Assembly (NCBI GenBank): GCA_034336665.1
Contig: CM067566.1
Coordinates: 31,154,330-31,218,329, forward strand
DNA from: Luscinia megarhynchos
Lineage: Eukaryota; Chordata; Aves; Passeriformes; Turdidae
Length of the DNA: 64,000 nucleotides
Direction of reading: 5' to 3'
How positions within the stretch are numbered: position 1 is the first letter of the stretch; each line of letters begins with the position of its first letter. The notes under the pieces were generated by a model, which had not been told where the DNA came from, made no database searches, and saw only the letters and a program-made list of their open reading frames with translations. Below, piece by piece: positions 48,674 to 60,900 of this stretch. The translations under genes and the position numbers were made by a program.

Positions 48674-51111
48674 GTATGGTACTGGATGCCCAGTGTGCAA
48701 TACCAGCTTTTCCATGGACAAGGAGCTCAGTGTCTAGTCTTTCAGCATTTTGCTTTTACCCAAGTGTCTCAGTACTATCAGTATGTTGTGTTTCCTTCCT
48801 GTTGTGCTTCTGTGCCATGACTGAGTAAAGGCAACAGGTCTGTGTGTGCCTGGACTTTTTATAAAAATCCATTAGTCTACTGTACCTCTGCAGTACTGCA
48901 TGGTATTTCCAGTGCTACAAGGACTATATTTAGTCTCACTCTTTATAATTAGTCTAGCTTTATTAAAATTACTCCTCTTTTTCAAAGAAGTTTTAGTTTA
49001 TTACAATTACAGCTCTAAGAGTCAAAAATGTATTCTCCATTGCAGGCTTTTGCACGTATACAGACTGAATTTTTGTTTGTGAATCCATGTCCTTCTTTTC
49101 AAAATGTTTTGCTCCTGCTAGATTTTTTCACTCAGTACTGCCCTCTTTATCCAAGCACTCCAGATTTTAATATTCTTTAACCTTTCACTTCTTATCTGCA
49201 ATGTAACTGTAACACTAAATCTAATATTTTCACCTAGCCAAAAAGTCAGGTTGTTTAGAGTTTGCATGGATTTTGCTCAAAAAGGTAATCTACATTATGA
49301 AAAAGGGGAAAGAAATAAAAAACACTCAGCATAAAAAGTCAAACACAAAAACCCCACCCTCAACCTAAACTATATGAGAATGAGAATTTATGGCTTATGT
49401 TTTACTTTCAGTTTAGGATTTAATTGTCCTTTGCATTGGTTTCTTAACATTTAGGTCTTAAAACTGGTAATGAGATGAATAGTTTTCCATGCTGTTGCTG
49501 CTGATTTTAGGTGATCACCTTTCTGGTGTCTCCCTTTTTGGAAATTTGAATCTTAGTTTAAGATATGCAGTTTGTGTGTAAGAACTTCCAAAGTCTTAGA
49601 GTTTTGGCAGGCCTCTGTCTTGTTTGCTTCCAGGTATTGAGGGGACACTGCTTTCTTCATTAATGGAGAAAGACAGTTCAATCCTAGGAAGGCCAGGATT
49701 CTTGTAGTAGCAAACAAACATCATCTCACAGAAAGTCCAACTAGGAATGAGAGCTGTATAAAAGGGATTAAGTCCTATTTTAATTTTGCACATTACTCCA
49801 AATGAACAGCAAGTAACTAGGATATTAAGAGGAGTGTATTGGTAAATGTGTAGTGTATTTAAGACTTTAATTCCAAAACTACAAGAGCACATATGATGCA
49901 CCTAATTGGCATGCTCAGGACTCTACAGAACTTTTATATGCTAGTGCATATGATTTATATCAATCATACATGAAAATAGGGCATAACAACTGGGACCATT
50001 GACTTGATTTCACACTCCTAATGTTTTTGGGATTAGGTTCTGCAATATTTCCCAGGAAACAGGATAGTCCAGTAAACTGAGGTGCAGTTAAAAACCAGGA
50101 ATCTTTGTAACAGTCCCCTGTCTAGCCAATGCAACTGTATGTGGGAATGAGAGCTTAGGGAAAGAAAACAGGGAGAAAGCTCCTGGATGTCAGCTGGGGT
50201 ATTATTGTGGCATGTATCCAAATAGAGAGCAAGTGCCAAGGTCCCCCTGCTCAGACATACCACCAATTTCTTCATCCTGCTTCTCCAAGATTGTAATTTT
50301 GTCACAAGACTGTTTTCTCTGCAGCAATAACATAGAGTTGAAAACCATAAGTCACTTTGGTTCTTATCTATTTCTATAGTAGCTAATTAGTGATAGAACC
50401 TTTCATGAAGCATATGCTGAAAAAGAAGATAAAACTAACTTACCCAGTTTCTCCTGTCTTGGTATTTTGTTCAAAGCATTAAATCACTTGTAGCATTGTT
50501 TAGGACTTTTACTTCCATTGTTTATGGGAGAAGTCCTTAACCTCAGCTGAGTTCTTTTGCATCTCTGACTATCTTTGGCATTCAGCTCAGTTGCAGACCT
50601 GATGAAAGATTAGCAGCAAATCAGGTCAGATTCCAGTCTAAATACAAAGCATTCTGACTATTCTTCTCTTGCTTGACAAGACAGCCATTGAAGGAAGTTT
50701 ACTGAGGACTGTTTAATTTGCAATCTTTACTGTTTATTCTTCATATAATGGTAAAAATTATCCATCTTTCTTGTACACTAGCAGAGGAGAGTTAAGCAAG
50801 GGAGAGAAGACAGTAAAGAGTATAACAATTTTTATTTTTTTTACTTCGAAAATCTCTTTCCTACCTAGAATTCAATAATATGAATTTTTGAAAAAATATG
50901 TAATCTATCTGCCTGCATATTTAGGCATCTTTTAAAACTTATACTCTAGACTGTAAGGTGCAGACTGTTCACAATATTTTCTGCACATATTCATAGAAAC
51001 TGCTGAAAAGAAATTTAACTCATTTCATCTGGAGATGCTGAGAGGGAAAAGAGGGGGGAAAAAAACTAACAAACTAAATTCTGTGTTTTTCCATTCAATT
51101 TTTGCCATCAG
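48674..51111 (+). other. SORBS2: Intron, 2.4 kb
   Basis: AT-rich intron; nothing recognised except a TGCATG at 49263-49268. Confidence 0.65.
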
Positions 51112-51216
51112 CCTGTGGATTGTTTACTGCTACCTTCTCTCTTGGAAGACTGTATCATCTTCAAGAATGATAAAAGAGTGACTGAAATAGTCAAACCAAG
51201 AGAGAACCATGGGGCA
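51112..51216 (+). CDS. SORBS2: SORBS2 candidate linker exon, 35 codons
   Basis: A 105-nt open segment of phase 0-0, with acceptor CAATTTTTGCCATCAG and donor GCAGTAAGA. It encodes PVDCLLLPSLLEDCIIFKND, then KRVTEIVKPRENHGA. The same frame stays open to a TAA at 51397-51399, so intron retention would add about 60 residues and stop. It is the weakest of the four linker candidates: more hydrophobic, and not remembered from other species. Confidence 0.42.
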
Positions 51217-52229
51217 GTAAGACAAATTCCATGGCTTAAAGATCAGGTTGCAGTTTACTCAATTCATGAAAGAAAGTGCTATGAGCAGTGTTTGATATCC
51301 ACACTCCCAAAACAGATATGGTTCCCAGACTTGTGTCTGCAGCATGACCAGAGGGCATCCTCAGTCAACAGAGAATACGATCCCTGCTCGTATCAATAAC
51401 TTTCCCAAACAGCTGCTCCTGCACTTTCTGGCCCCAGCCAGATTCTAATCAGTATAAGTCAATGACTTTCTAAGCAGGATATGGTTTCTCTATAAGGTTA
51501 GTATTTTTCATTTCCATTGCGTCCAGATGTATTGAATATTATTGCTCAGTAATACTCCATTTAGAAGGAACATAGTTCCTTCCAAAAGGCTTTGCACTGG
51601 AAATACAAACTACTTTTTTCTGTTGAAGTGTTAATTGTTATATTCACACAATTAAATGTATTCTTTCAAAAACTTTTTCTGTTCTTTGCCTCCCAACAGC
51701 CCGCATGGCTTGAGATGAAACAGAATTAGTTAAAGCATAGCATGTTATGCCTGCCAAGTTAGTACTCTGTGTGTGCAATGTAAATTGGTATGTTGCTCGT
51801 CTCTGAGTATTCTAGATTCTGCCATTGTGTATAGGAGATTTTATTTCTGCTTATCTAAAAATATATTTCACCCAAAGAATGTATGATGTTCATCAGTTGC
51901 ATCTAATGTTATTTGTTTCACAGTGAAGAGACAGCAGGGTTCTATTCCAGCTTTGTACTATACTATAAATAGAATGGACTGTTGATGAAGTTCACAGTTT
52001 TGTTTAGTTTTATTATGACCTCCAAAAATCAGATCTTTAAATGTGCCATGATTCAGTTGTTTGTTGCATCTCTTAAGAATTTATTGTGAGTTGGAAGGGG
52101 GGCAGAATGGGCCATGGTTTTACACAAGGTAGAATATGAACTCTTGAGCAGCTATGTGTTACACCCCTATGCAACTATCTGGACCCTAAACTGCAAATCT
52201 TTATTACATTTCAAATCATTTCATTTCAG
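51217..52229 (+). other. SORBS2: Intron, 1.0 kb
   Basis: Open in the frame of the preceding candidate exon until 51399, then plain AT-rich intron ending in TTTCATTTCAG. Confidence 0.65.
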
Positions 52230-52279
52230 CCACAGCGCCCTGTGCTTTCTCATGAAAATATACACAGTGGGGGGGAACC
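52230..52279 (+). CDS. SORBS2: SORBS2 exon (PQRPVLSHENIHSGGEP)
   Basis: This 50-nt exon enters in phase 0 and leaves in phase 2, with acceptor TTCATTTCAG and donor CCGTAAGT. It encodes PQRPVLSHENIHSGGEP, matching mammalian PQRPVFTHENIQGGGEP immediately before SH3-3. A run of seven G near its end is a potential sequencing weak point, but the frame is intact here. Confidence 0.95.
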
Positions 52280-55071
52280 GTAAGTATAATTCTTGTCTAC
52301 TAAACCAAAACCTAACATTTAAGCAACAGCCAGCACATCATCAGATAATTTTTTAACTTGCCAAGTACAGTTATGAAGAGATTTCACAGATTTATAGATA
52401 ACTGCATGATGTAGGAAGATACCCAAGAAAGTCCCAAAGGGCAAAGCCTTATTTGTTCAATTTTACATTCAGTGCAGCCAGACATGGCAACTTAGCAGTT
52501 CTCCATTGTCTGTACTTACAGAAGAGATTTTGGGGTTTTTTTTATTCTCTCCACTTTTACATCTCAGCAAAATGACAATTACATATTCAACATTGATTCA
52601 ACTGATCCACTTTAACGACTTCATACAACTATTCAGAAACAGTTGTGGATGTGAATAGAGAGAGAAAAAGTAACTTAATGTTGATCACAGGAACAGAGGC
52701 TCACACTTTTTGGTGTGATTTACAAGTGCAATTCAAATATGAGATACAAGAAAAGCTTTTCTGAAAACTGGAGAAGAACATAGAACTAAAGTGTTATTTT
52801 GACAAACATTTTAAGTGCTTGGGATATTTCAGTACTGACTGTTAAAATGCAAGTTCAGTGCAAGATTGTCTCAAGATCCTCTCCCCAGTCTTGCACTTGG
52901 GTCCTACTTCAGTGCTCACTGAAACCAATAGCCATTCTTCCTTTAGCATCAGAGCACTTCAGCATATGCACTATTAGATCATTTTTCATAAAATGTACCT
53001 AAGGTTTATTGTCTAAAAATATTTTTAACTTTTCCCTAGTCATTTGAAGAGGGAAACAAGGGGCAAAAATTTGCCAAATAGCTATACCACAGATATATAA
53101 TTAGATCTGGATAGTTAATCTCACTAAAACCACAAATTCCTGTTGATATTGCTGAGCATACTGGAGCAATTCACTCAGTTTAGAAAGTAATAATTGTCTA
53201 ACTCATTTTGTTCAATATAGTATAAGTAGTTCATGACTGAAGTTACTGGCTCCCAAAATTAAAACCAGAAATATATTTAAATTGCCAACTAACCATCTTT
53301 CTCTTGAATGTTTTCTGTCAATATTGTAAATGCTAGTAGAGTTTTCATATATATGAAAGTCTTAGATTAGCAGAGAGAGAACAGAATTACTTCAAAGGAT
53401 TTTTTTAAATGGATTATCTAGAAATTACTAAGGTGCAATTTCTAAAGTACGAAGAGAGCTCATTGGGAAGTTCTTGTTACTGTACTTGAGTAAGTAATTG
53501 GCTTGAGTCCTGTTCATGACACATGACATCTGCAAATCATGTCCCCTTGGAGCTGCATTTAATTATTTTTTGGAATATCAACATAGCTCTGCTTTCCTGG
53601 AATGATGATAAGCATAACAGAAAATATTATTGCCACTTAGTTTTTTGCACAGATTGTTCTTACTCCTGCTACACAAATTACCAAAGGTAATTGCTTAAAC
53701 AACCAGTCTCTTTCAATTTTGTTAGTGTAGTTAAAATATAAAAACAGACTTCTGGGGCTTGGGAAAGTGACTTCCAGTGATGAGAAATTAAGGGGTTTGT
53801 TTTGGGGTTTTTTTGTTTGTTTGTTTTTGGGGGGGATTTTTTTTGGAACATTTTTTCCTTTTCTAATCTCTGAACCAACAATGTGAAAAATAAGTGTAGT
53901 TTATTCAAGATGACCATCATTAAACTAAACCTAGCACCTGTCTCCATATAGGATTTTCAAACTGGGCTTTCAGGAGCAAGAATTTTTTACTAAAGTAAAC
54001 ATCTTATTTAAGGCATGAAAACTTAGCAGGAATGATAAACACATCAATGAGCAAGCTGTCTTGTTAGTGCTGGGGAATAATAATAATGGTGTTAAGGTTT
54101 AAAACTCAGTGAACTGTTTTAAGAGAAAAGAATTAATAAGAAAGCATGTTTTTCTTCAGTAATCTGAAATTTAAAACTATATCCTTTTCCCAATTTCTGC
54201 AGTTGTACCCTGCTTCTTTTTAGACAGTCGTATCTGAGGGATAGTTGCTTAGAAAAAAAGGTCAATTCTGACTCTGCAGGATTCACATGCTTGTGCAAAA
54301 ATCTTCCTGTGGGCTGTCGGCCTAAGGACCTTCAGTTCCTCCTAGTGAAAGCTTATTCTTTCAATTAAAAAAACTTTAATTAAAAGCTGGCAAGGAATGG
54401 AATACAATGCACTTAGTAATTTCACACCTCTTGCCTTTTATCCCCCTTACATCCTGCAATCTGCAGCCCTGGCCAGGTGTAGGAACATTGTTTGAGTTTC
54501 CATCTTTCCATCCATATGTCCTCTGAATTGATTCAAGGCTCTCCCTCACTCTCAAATAGAGATGGCTTATCTGTGCAGCCACTGAAGAGCCCAGGGAGCT
54601 CCCCCAGCCACAGTGACAGTGTGTGAGAGCTGCTGTCCTGGGTACCCCTGCTTGTGCTGTTACTGGCTTCTCAGAGCTTAAAGGCAGAACCACAGTGTTA
54701 GGTGCTGATCATGGAAGGTTACAGGGCTAGCACATCTAGACTCTCCTTTAGAAGTCCTCTGTTTGGTGACTGGACTGTAAAAGAACACTAAAATATTTTA
54801 TTTTTTTTAAATCTGTTTTTGAAACATCTGGTTGAAGAGCTATAGGCTTGCCCTTAAACCCAGTCTTCAGTGTCTCATGAGTTTGCCTTTCTAATTAAGG
54901 TATTATCTACTCTAAGTTCCTTACCCTCAAGTCCACTGGGCAAAAAAAAAATGTCCTTTTCCCCTCTATTTGCAAGAAGTGTTTCTTAATGTTTAAACCA
55001 GTTCATTTACTTGAGCAAAAGTGCAAGGAACTCTTACTTCTTTTTAAAATGCATCATTTGTCCTATTTAAG
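52280..55071 (+). other. SORBS2: Intron, 2.8 kb
   Basis: Contains a TGCATG at 52403-52408 and a G/T-rich simple stretch at 53792-53846. The minus-strand frame at 54376-54693 has no exon signals. Confidence 0.7.
53792..53846. repeat. G/T-rich low-complexity stretch
   Basis: GGGGTTTG-type and GTTT units with a run of seven G. G runs of this kind could fold as a quadruplex, but only weakly. Confidence 0.65.
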
Positions 55072-55178
55072 GTTTCAGGCTCTATATAACTATACTCCTA
55101 GGAATGAAGATGAATTGGAGCTCAGAGAGGGAGATGTCATTGATGTGATGGAAAAATGTGATGATGGATGGTTTGTGG
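55072..55178 (+). CDS. SORBS2: SORBS2 exon, SH3-3 body ([19 protein letters not shown])
   Basis: This 107-nt exon enters in phase 2 and leaves in phase 1, with acceptor CCTATTTAAG and donor GTGGGTATGT. It encodes [20 protein letters not shown] and [16 protein letters not shown]. The ALYNY motif, RT-loop acidic cluster NEDELEL and conserved Trp-Phe mark the third SH3 domain, which in the family engages Abl/Arg, Sos and Cbl-type partners. Confidence 0.97.
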
Positions 55179-55952
55179 GTATGTTTTAATTTGATTGCTT
55201 TCTTCTTTTTTTGTCCCCTGACCTGTGCTGCCCTCTTCGTCTAGTGTCCTTTAAACAACTTGGTTTTTGGCATTTAGTGTAATAAACTTGAACCTGACTT
55301 TATCAGGAGAAATCCCAACCAAAATCCACTGAAATTAGCAGGTGATTTTGCACTTTTGTCTTTTAAAAATGATAGATGCAAATTGGCACATGCCTCTGGA
55401 TTATTGTACAGCCTTGCTGTCATTTGTGACACAGAATGGACTATATATTACTTCTCTCTTTATAAAGGCCAGGTAACTTAAAGCCTTCTCACATGAATAC
55501 ATCTACAGCATTGACCAATTGTGAAACTCAAGTATTACTGAAGAAACGACAATTTCATAACATTCAATTTCAGCAATAGATATGGTGGCTTAACCATTTC
55601 ATAAACCCTCATGCACAGAGCAGCTAACTTAATCATCTGACAAGTCCTTAATGTTTTAAAAATTCACATTATTTAAATAGACTTTATGTTGTTGAAATTA
55701 TCTTATTTCTATGTATCAAGAATTTTAGCACAGCTTTTAATCAGGCCTAACAATTTAATCAAATATGCCTCTTCATTTGTATTTTACTTCCTGCAGTTAC
55801 ACTTTCATAAACCTCACAAATAAAATTATGTAGTATTAGAAACTGTAGATCATTCTGTTTGTGCAATACTAAACATAAAAATTTTAAGGCCATGCTTGCA
55901 TAGTGATTTTCTGTTGTTATTCCCATCTTTCATCTATTGCTTCTAATTTCAG
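55179..55952 (+). other. SORBS2: Last intron, 0.8 kb
   Basis: AT-rich intron ending in TTCTAATTTCAG. No feature was seen. Confidence 0.8.
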
Positions 55953-56014
55953 GAACCTCAAGAAGAACCAAATTCTTTGGTACTTTCCCTGGAAACTATG
56001 TCAAGAGGCTGTGA
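55953..56014 (+). CDS. SORBS2: SORBS2 last coding exon, SH3-3 end and stop
   Basis: It enters in phase 1 after TTCTAATTTCAG and encodes [19 protein letters not shown] followed by TGA at 56012-56014. [11 protein letters not shown] is the last strand of SH3-3 and the invariant C terminus of SORBS2. The 3' UTR follows in the same exon. Confidence 0.98.
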
Positions 56015-57985
56015 ATTTTTTTTTTTCTACTTATTTATGCTGCATCTCTGCAACACATCTGCATAAAGCTGCTAGAAAACATGCTACGCTGGCCTTCTGT
56101 TTTCTTGCTTGCAGTCTCCAGTAGAGGCCATCTAGTTCATCCTCATCCCATCCCACCCACCAAACCGTTCCAGCAGTATTACAGCAACGACCACAATGTG
56201 AATAACTAAGTTTTTCTGAGACAAGAGGAATCATTTCAACATTTAAATACTCCCTGCTTTAAAGTCTTTTCATGTGAAACACAATAGGAAAAGCCTGATG
56301 ACAGGTACACAGAGGAGTTGCCATGGGGGGGCTGGGGGATGAGGGAAAAATTATTCTTGGTTTGAACATTTGTGGTACTACCATGAAGTCTGGTGGGATT
56401 TTTTCAGCATGCATGTAATACAGAGGAAAGTTGCTGTTTACTATTTTTTAAAAAATTGATTTTACACATTCTTACTAGCTTGGCAGCATTTGTTGCTTCC
56501 ACATTGCTGTGTCACGGGTTTGCCTATTGTACTGGTTTACAATGTATGACAAACTATAATATAGACTTTTTGCCTGCACTTGTATGCTGTAACAAATGCA
56601 CAGTGATTGTAAAATCTCAAGCAAGCAAAGTGAAAAATGGAAGAACTGCAAGTGTTCTGAACGGGTGCAATGGTATTGGCTAAAACTTTTTTCTTTTTTT
56701 CCCTAATGAAAAACTATAGTGAACCTGTAGTGTTTTCTGTTAAAACGTAAGAAGTGCAAAAGGCACAAAGACTTGGGAAAGAGGATTTAAGGAAGAGCAA
56801 TACAATGCTGTAAGCATAGACAATAATAACCTGCTATTGATGTCTGATATTAAATGGTTGTAATCAAAATGTTGTAATAGTAAGCAACACGAAGTGTAAG
56901 AGGTTAGTGGTTTTACTTATCAGGAAATTAAAGAAGCAGGAAGGTAAACAGTGTTAGTGCAAAGGATTGTTGGGTTTTGGTTTTTTTCTTCCCTAACATA
57001 GCCACCTGAAAAATATTCACAAGCATCATGTACTGATTTATTTCACTATATATGTGTATGTATGTTAATGAAACCCAAGTTACACATTCTTTTTAGGAAT
57101 TTAGACAGAAAAAAAGTCACAAGTATTAAAAACTGATATATTTTAGAGGTGTTGGGTTTTGGTTTTTTGTCTGAATGAACAAGTGTTTGAAAACATACAT
57201 TTTCCATAAGCGAAGTTAAACATAAATAGCAAATGAAATTAAGGCACAGGATGATAATGACTATGGCTTTATAAAAACAAAAATTCAGATTTGGTTCCTT
57301 TGGCACCTTATAGATGGCAAAAGCTTCTGCTGCATTTTTCATGGGTAAAGGATCAAAATTATCAAAATGTATGTAGTCTCTGTAGCATTTTGTACATAAT
57401 TTTGCTTTTTTGTACAGAGCCATTTGGTTGTTGATTTTTAAAAAAATTGAGTTTCTTATTTGCCCTCTTCACATACAGAACATTTCAATGCGTTTTTCTT
57501 TTCTTGCTCTGTTTACCATAAACACATCTGGATAGTGCAATTCTGTAAGATAGCATTTTATGCAAAATTTTATTAATTAAAATATGGTTTACCAGCCAAA
57601 TCTAAATGTACATATGTCTTTATTATGAGAAAGGTCATTAAGGCAAAGGTAAAGAAACATCTTTGTGCAGCATACCTTTATTATTGCAGATTTCATGGCA
57701 AAAGCTTTATATTCAAAGGCTTTCAATTTTAAACTAGATCTGCATGCAGCTTTGCTGTGAGATTAATACTATCTTTGATGCCATTTATGATTGAGGACTT
57801 AAATATCTGTTGCCTGTGATATTTAAAAAGTACTGTTTCTACTCTGTATCTGATTTTAGAAAAATGCAGGTTTTTCATACCTGGCTTTCAGGTAACTGAC
57901 TTTGAATTCCTACAAGCAAAAGGTCTCTGTGGTTTTTTTTCTTGAATAGACTTCTAATAAATTTTGCTTGGAGTACAAAACTGCT
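56015..57985 (+). other. SORBS2: SORBS2 3' UTR (end estimated)
   Basis: About 1.97 kb of non-coding sequence from the stop to just past an AATAAA at 57956. It holds two GTGCAAT 7-mers (56665-56671, 57535-57541; miR-25/92 seed type) and two TGTACATA Pumilio-type elements (57391-57398, 57607-57614). The end is an estimate: no strong GT-rich downstream element was seen, and other polyadenylation sites are possible. Confidence 0.65.
57956..57961 (+). terminator. SORBS2: Putative polyadenylation signal AATAAA
   Basis: Canonical hexamer about 1.94 kb after the stop, preceded by a T-rich stretch. Cleavage would fall near 57975-57985. It is the best candidate for the end of SORBS2, but a clear downstream GU-rich element is missing. 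Confidence 0.5.
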
Positions 57986-60900
57986 GCCCCCCATCATTTC
58001 TCCAAATACAAGTAACTTACCACTTAAGTATTCAAAGTGCTTAACTCTTCAACTCTTAACTCTTCACCCCCATCAAGCCTATACCAGTTATAGATATGGG
58101 CCACTAGCACTCCCCACACAGCTCTCACTTACTGCACTTCTGTGTCATCCCTGAAACACCTGAATGCAAAAGCAACATTATGGACTTTCTGCATAGAGTG
58201 TGCCAATTTAAGCTCATTTTTCTCTTGCCAGAACCACCCTTCACACAGAAACACAAAGGTAAAACACACAATGGATAAACCCTTTATACATGCCAAAAAG
58301 TTTCTACATTCTAATCCTTCAACAAAAGGAGAATCCTTAACAAAACAAGGACTCCCATGTTAAACAACAGCTCAGGAATGAGAATTAAGGATAGCACTGG
58401 TTTTGGGGGAACATTTTACACTTGGGACATGTCTGCCTGGCAAGGAACAATTGTCAAAAAAAAACTTGCAACAAGAAGCAAAGCAGATTCTAGGTTTTGG
58501 GAGGGGGTTGTGTTTGGTTTTTTGTTTAATTTTTTTTCACTGCCTGGTAGCACAGGTACTGCTGGCACCTCAGAGTAGCTCTTTGGTCTTTCTTCACCAT
58601 CCACGCTGGCCACCCCTGTCAGGCTGCTTCTTCCCAAATGCTGTGCATGGTGTACTTCTACCACTAAAGAACCCAGTACAACAGCAACCTGCATTTGGAC
58701 AGGAATCATCTGTTTCCTCAAGTCTGATTTATGCTGTTCTGTCTTCAGAGTTGCTGGGCTGGAAAATGCAAAGCCACCAACATCTCTAAATAAATAATAA
58801 ATATGTAGCTGAAAGTGATATCTGTCTACAGGGAGGTTAAGCCCAGGGACTGCTGTTAAAACTCCAGCAGAAACTCGTTTGTCAGTACAAGCACTGTCAG
58901 TGCTGGGAATGCTTTCAGCTAGGACAAGGACTAATTTAGTCAGCATGACTGAAGTGACCATTCCCTTCCTCTGCTAATTTAGCTTAAACCAACCACATGC
59001 ATCTCTTCTCACAACCCAATAACCAAATGCTGCCATAAGCAGTCAGGCATTGCATGGTTTGCCCTTTCTGTTTGCTGGGTGACCCAGCATGGGATTCAGG
59101 ACATCACTGAAGTACTGCTTTATGCCAGATACCTGTGAGAACTGTCAGAAACAGGTACTGTGCTTTAATTGTCTTCTATAAAAACTAGCCTAATAACACC
59201 AGTTGGTTAGTATACTCTCACTAATATAAAGAAATGCTGGATAGTTAAGGGCCTGAGTGGTTAAGGGGTGGAATAGAATCCTCTGCTAATTTCAAAGTGA
59301 ATGAAAAAGGGAGAAATATTTGCCATTGTAATGAGAATAGTAAGCTATTGACACTTCGGGAGAAGATTGTAGTCTTAAGGTTTTAGTCAAAAAGTAGAGA
59401 AATATTTAAGTTTATAGTCAATTCTGCTAACTCTGCTGAAATCCCAACTACAATATTTAAGGAACAAATTTAAAGATTTTTTGAGTTTCCTTGGATAAAC
59501 CCCTATAAAACCATGAAGGACATCCCACACGAGTAGATGGTGTTTTGTCCTAAAAGCCAGAGCCAGAGAGATCTGGGGAATCTAGGAAAAGATGGGAACA
59601 GGTCAATTAAAAGCCTCAAATATTTACTGGTTTTTCTGGAAAATTATGTATCAAACCAAATTCCTTTTCTCTTGTCAGCATATGTAGTATGCCTCTTGAT
59701 TTCTATTCGGATTTGCTTTTACTGCTGTGAGCTGGCAGCTGGATTTGCAGACTAAGAAAAGTCAGTGCCAGTGCAATAAAATCAAGTCTGTTGCAGAGTT
59801 GTACTATATTGCAGAGAAATAGGTAACATAACCACAGCATTCCTAAAAACCAGGTGATCTCAGTCCCTAGCCTGCAGTCAGTATATTTGCTGTCTAGGCA
59901 AAGGCTTCCTAAAACAAGAAAGCCCATAACATACCAACAAGCCAGGGAGACTAATGCATGAGCAGTTCAGGGTAGTCATCTATATCCCAAACGAAGCAAA
60001 GGGTCACCCCAGCAGGTCTCACATTCTGTCACCCGTGCCAAAGCAAAGCATGGTGTCATTCTGCAATGCCTGGTATTTACTAGTTGCCTTTTAAATGCTG
60101 ATATACAGAACCCGGACAGGAACACGAGGTGCTTCCTGTGCATTTGAAAAAGCAGTGCATGAGCCCATGGGAAGCTGGAAACATGAAGTCAGTGGCTCTA
60201 GAAAGACCTTAGGTCAACTGCTAACTATAGTCCCTTAGAGCATTAATAGTTACAGGGTGAAACCCTGCCTTTGCTCCAGTTAACAGCAAACCCCTTTGAA
60301 GTCAACAGATCCCACAGTTTTGGTAATAATTGCTGTGTTAACACCAAACTAAAATTGCACAAGAAAGAAGCACTACAACAACTGAATGTCCAGTTTGGGT
60401 TGGTGTTGTTATATTGAAAAATATGAGTGCACACAGAGACCAGAATCCACTTCTTTAACTGTTCATCCAACAGAGCAGAGCAGATAGTTCCCTATTTTAG
60501 TACTTAACTGATAAGTTAGCTTAAAAGAATTTGTATATCTATCAGAACCCCTTGTTACAATCAGCAAATACCAATCAGACCAACACCTGAATCCATCCAT
60601 TTTACAGAGCAGGGAACTAACTGCCAGACCAACACAATGGAAATTGTACCTTATCCATACACAGTAAATAGGGATGCTAAATTTAATTAAAGACTTTCTT
60701 CTGCAACTCTATCGATAATCAACATCATGCCATTTATTTGACTGGATGCAAAAATTGCCATTTTACTTTTATCTTCCCTGTAATAGCCAGATAGTTAAGT
60801 TCCCAAGTCCTAGTTAAAGATTGTCCAATCTTTATATTCTAGAATCTATTGTTCTTATCCACATAGTGACGTCACATTCTTTTGAAAATTTAAAATATTT

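Larger units (their letters stand above)
1..57985 (+). other. SORBS2: SORBS2 gene, 3' two-thirds (exons, introns, 3' UTR)
   Basis: SORBS2 (ArgBP2, or nArgBP2 in neurons) is an adaptor of actin stress fibres, Z-discs, cell junctions and dendritic spines. A SoHo domain precedes three SH3 domains at the C terminus. Family partners include vinculin, Abl/Arg kinases, Cbl, Pyk2 and SAPAP proteins. Exons joined by GT-AG introns give, in order, [11 protein letters not shown] and [10 protein letters not shown] (SoHo), KRRKSEP, a 520-codon exon with a His run, then three SH3 domains with the cores [16 protein letters not shown] and CDDGWFVG. The His-run exon separates SORBS2 from its paralogues SORBS1 and SORBS3. 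Core exons (1980, 4326, 9706, 10606, 11833, 15017, 28006, 28700, 35363, 37833, 39118, 39327, 41150, 52230, 55072, 55953) total 1776 nt in one frame ending at TGA 56012-56014. The promoter and N-terminal exons lie upstream of the window. Identity is very sure; the use of individual cassette exons is inferred. Confidence 0.96.

Noticed and set aside
57046..57423. 125-codon minus-strand frame.
   Set aside because: Lies entirely in the SORBS2 3' UTR on the opposite strand. Composition is that of translated AT-rich UTR.
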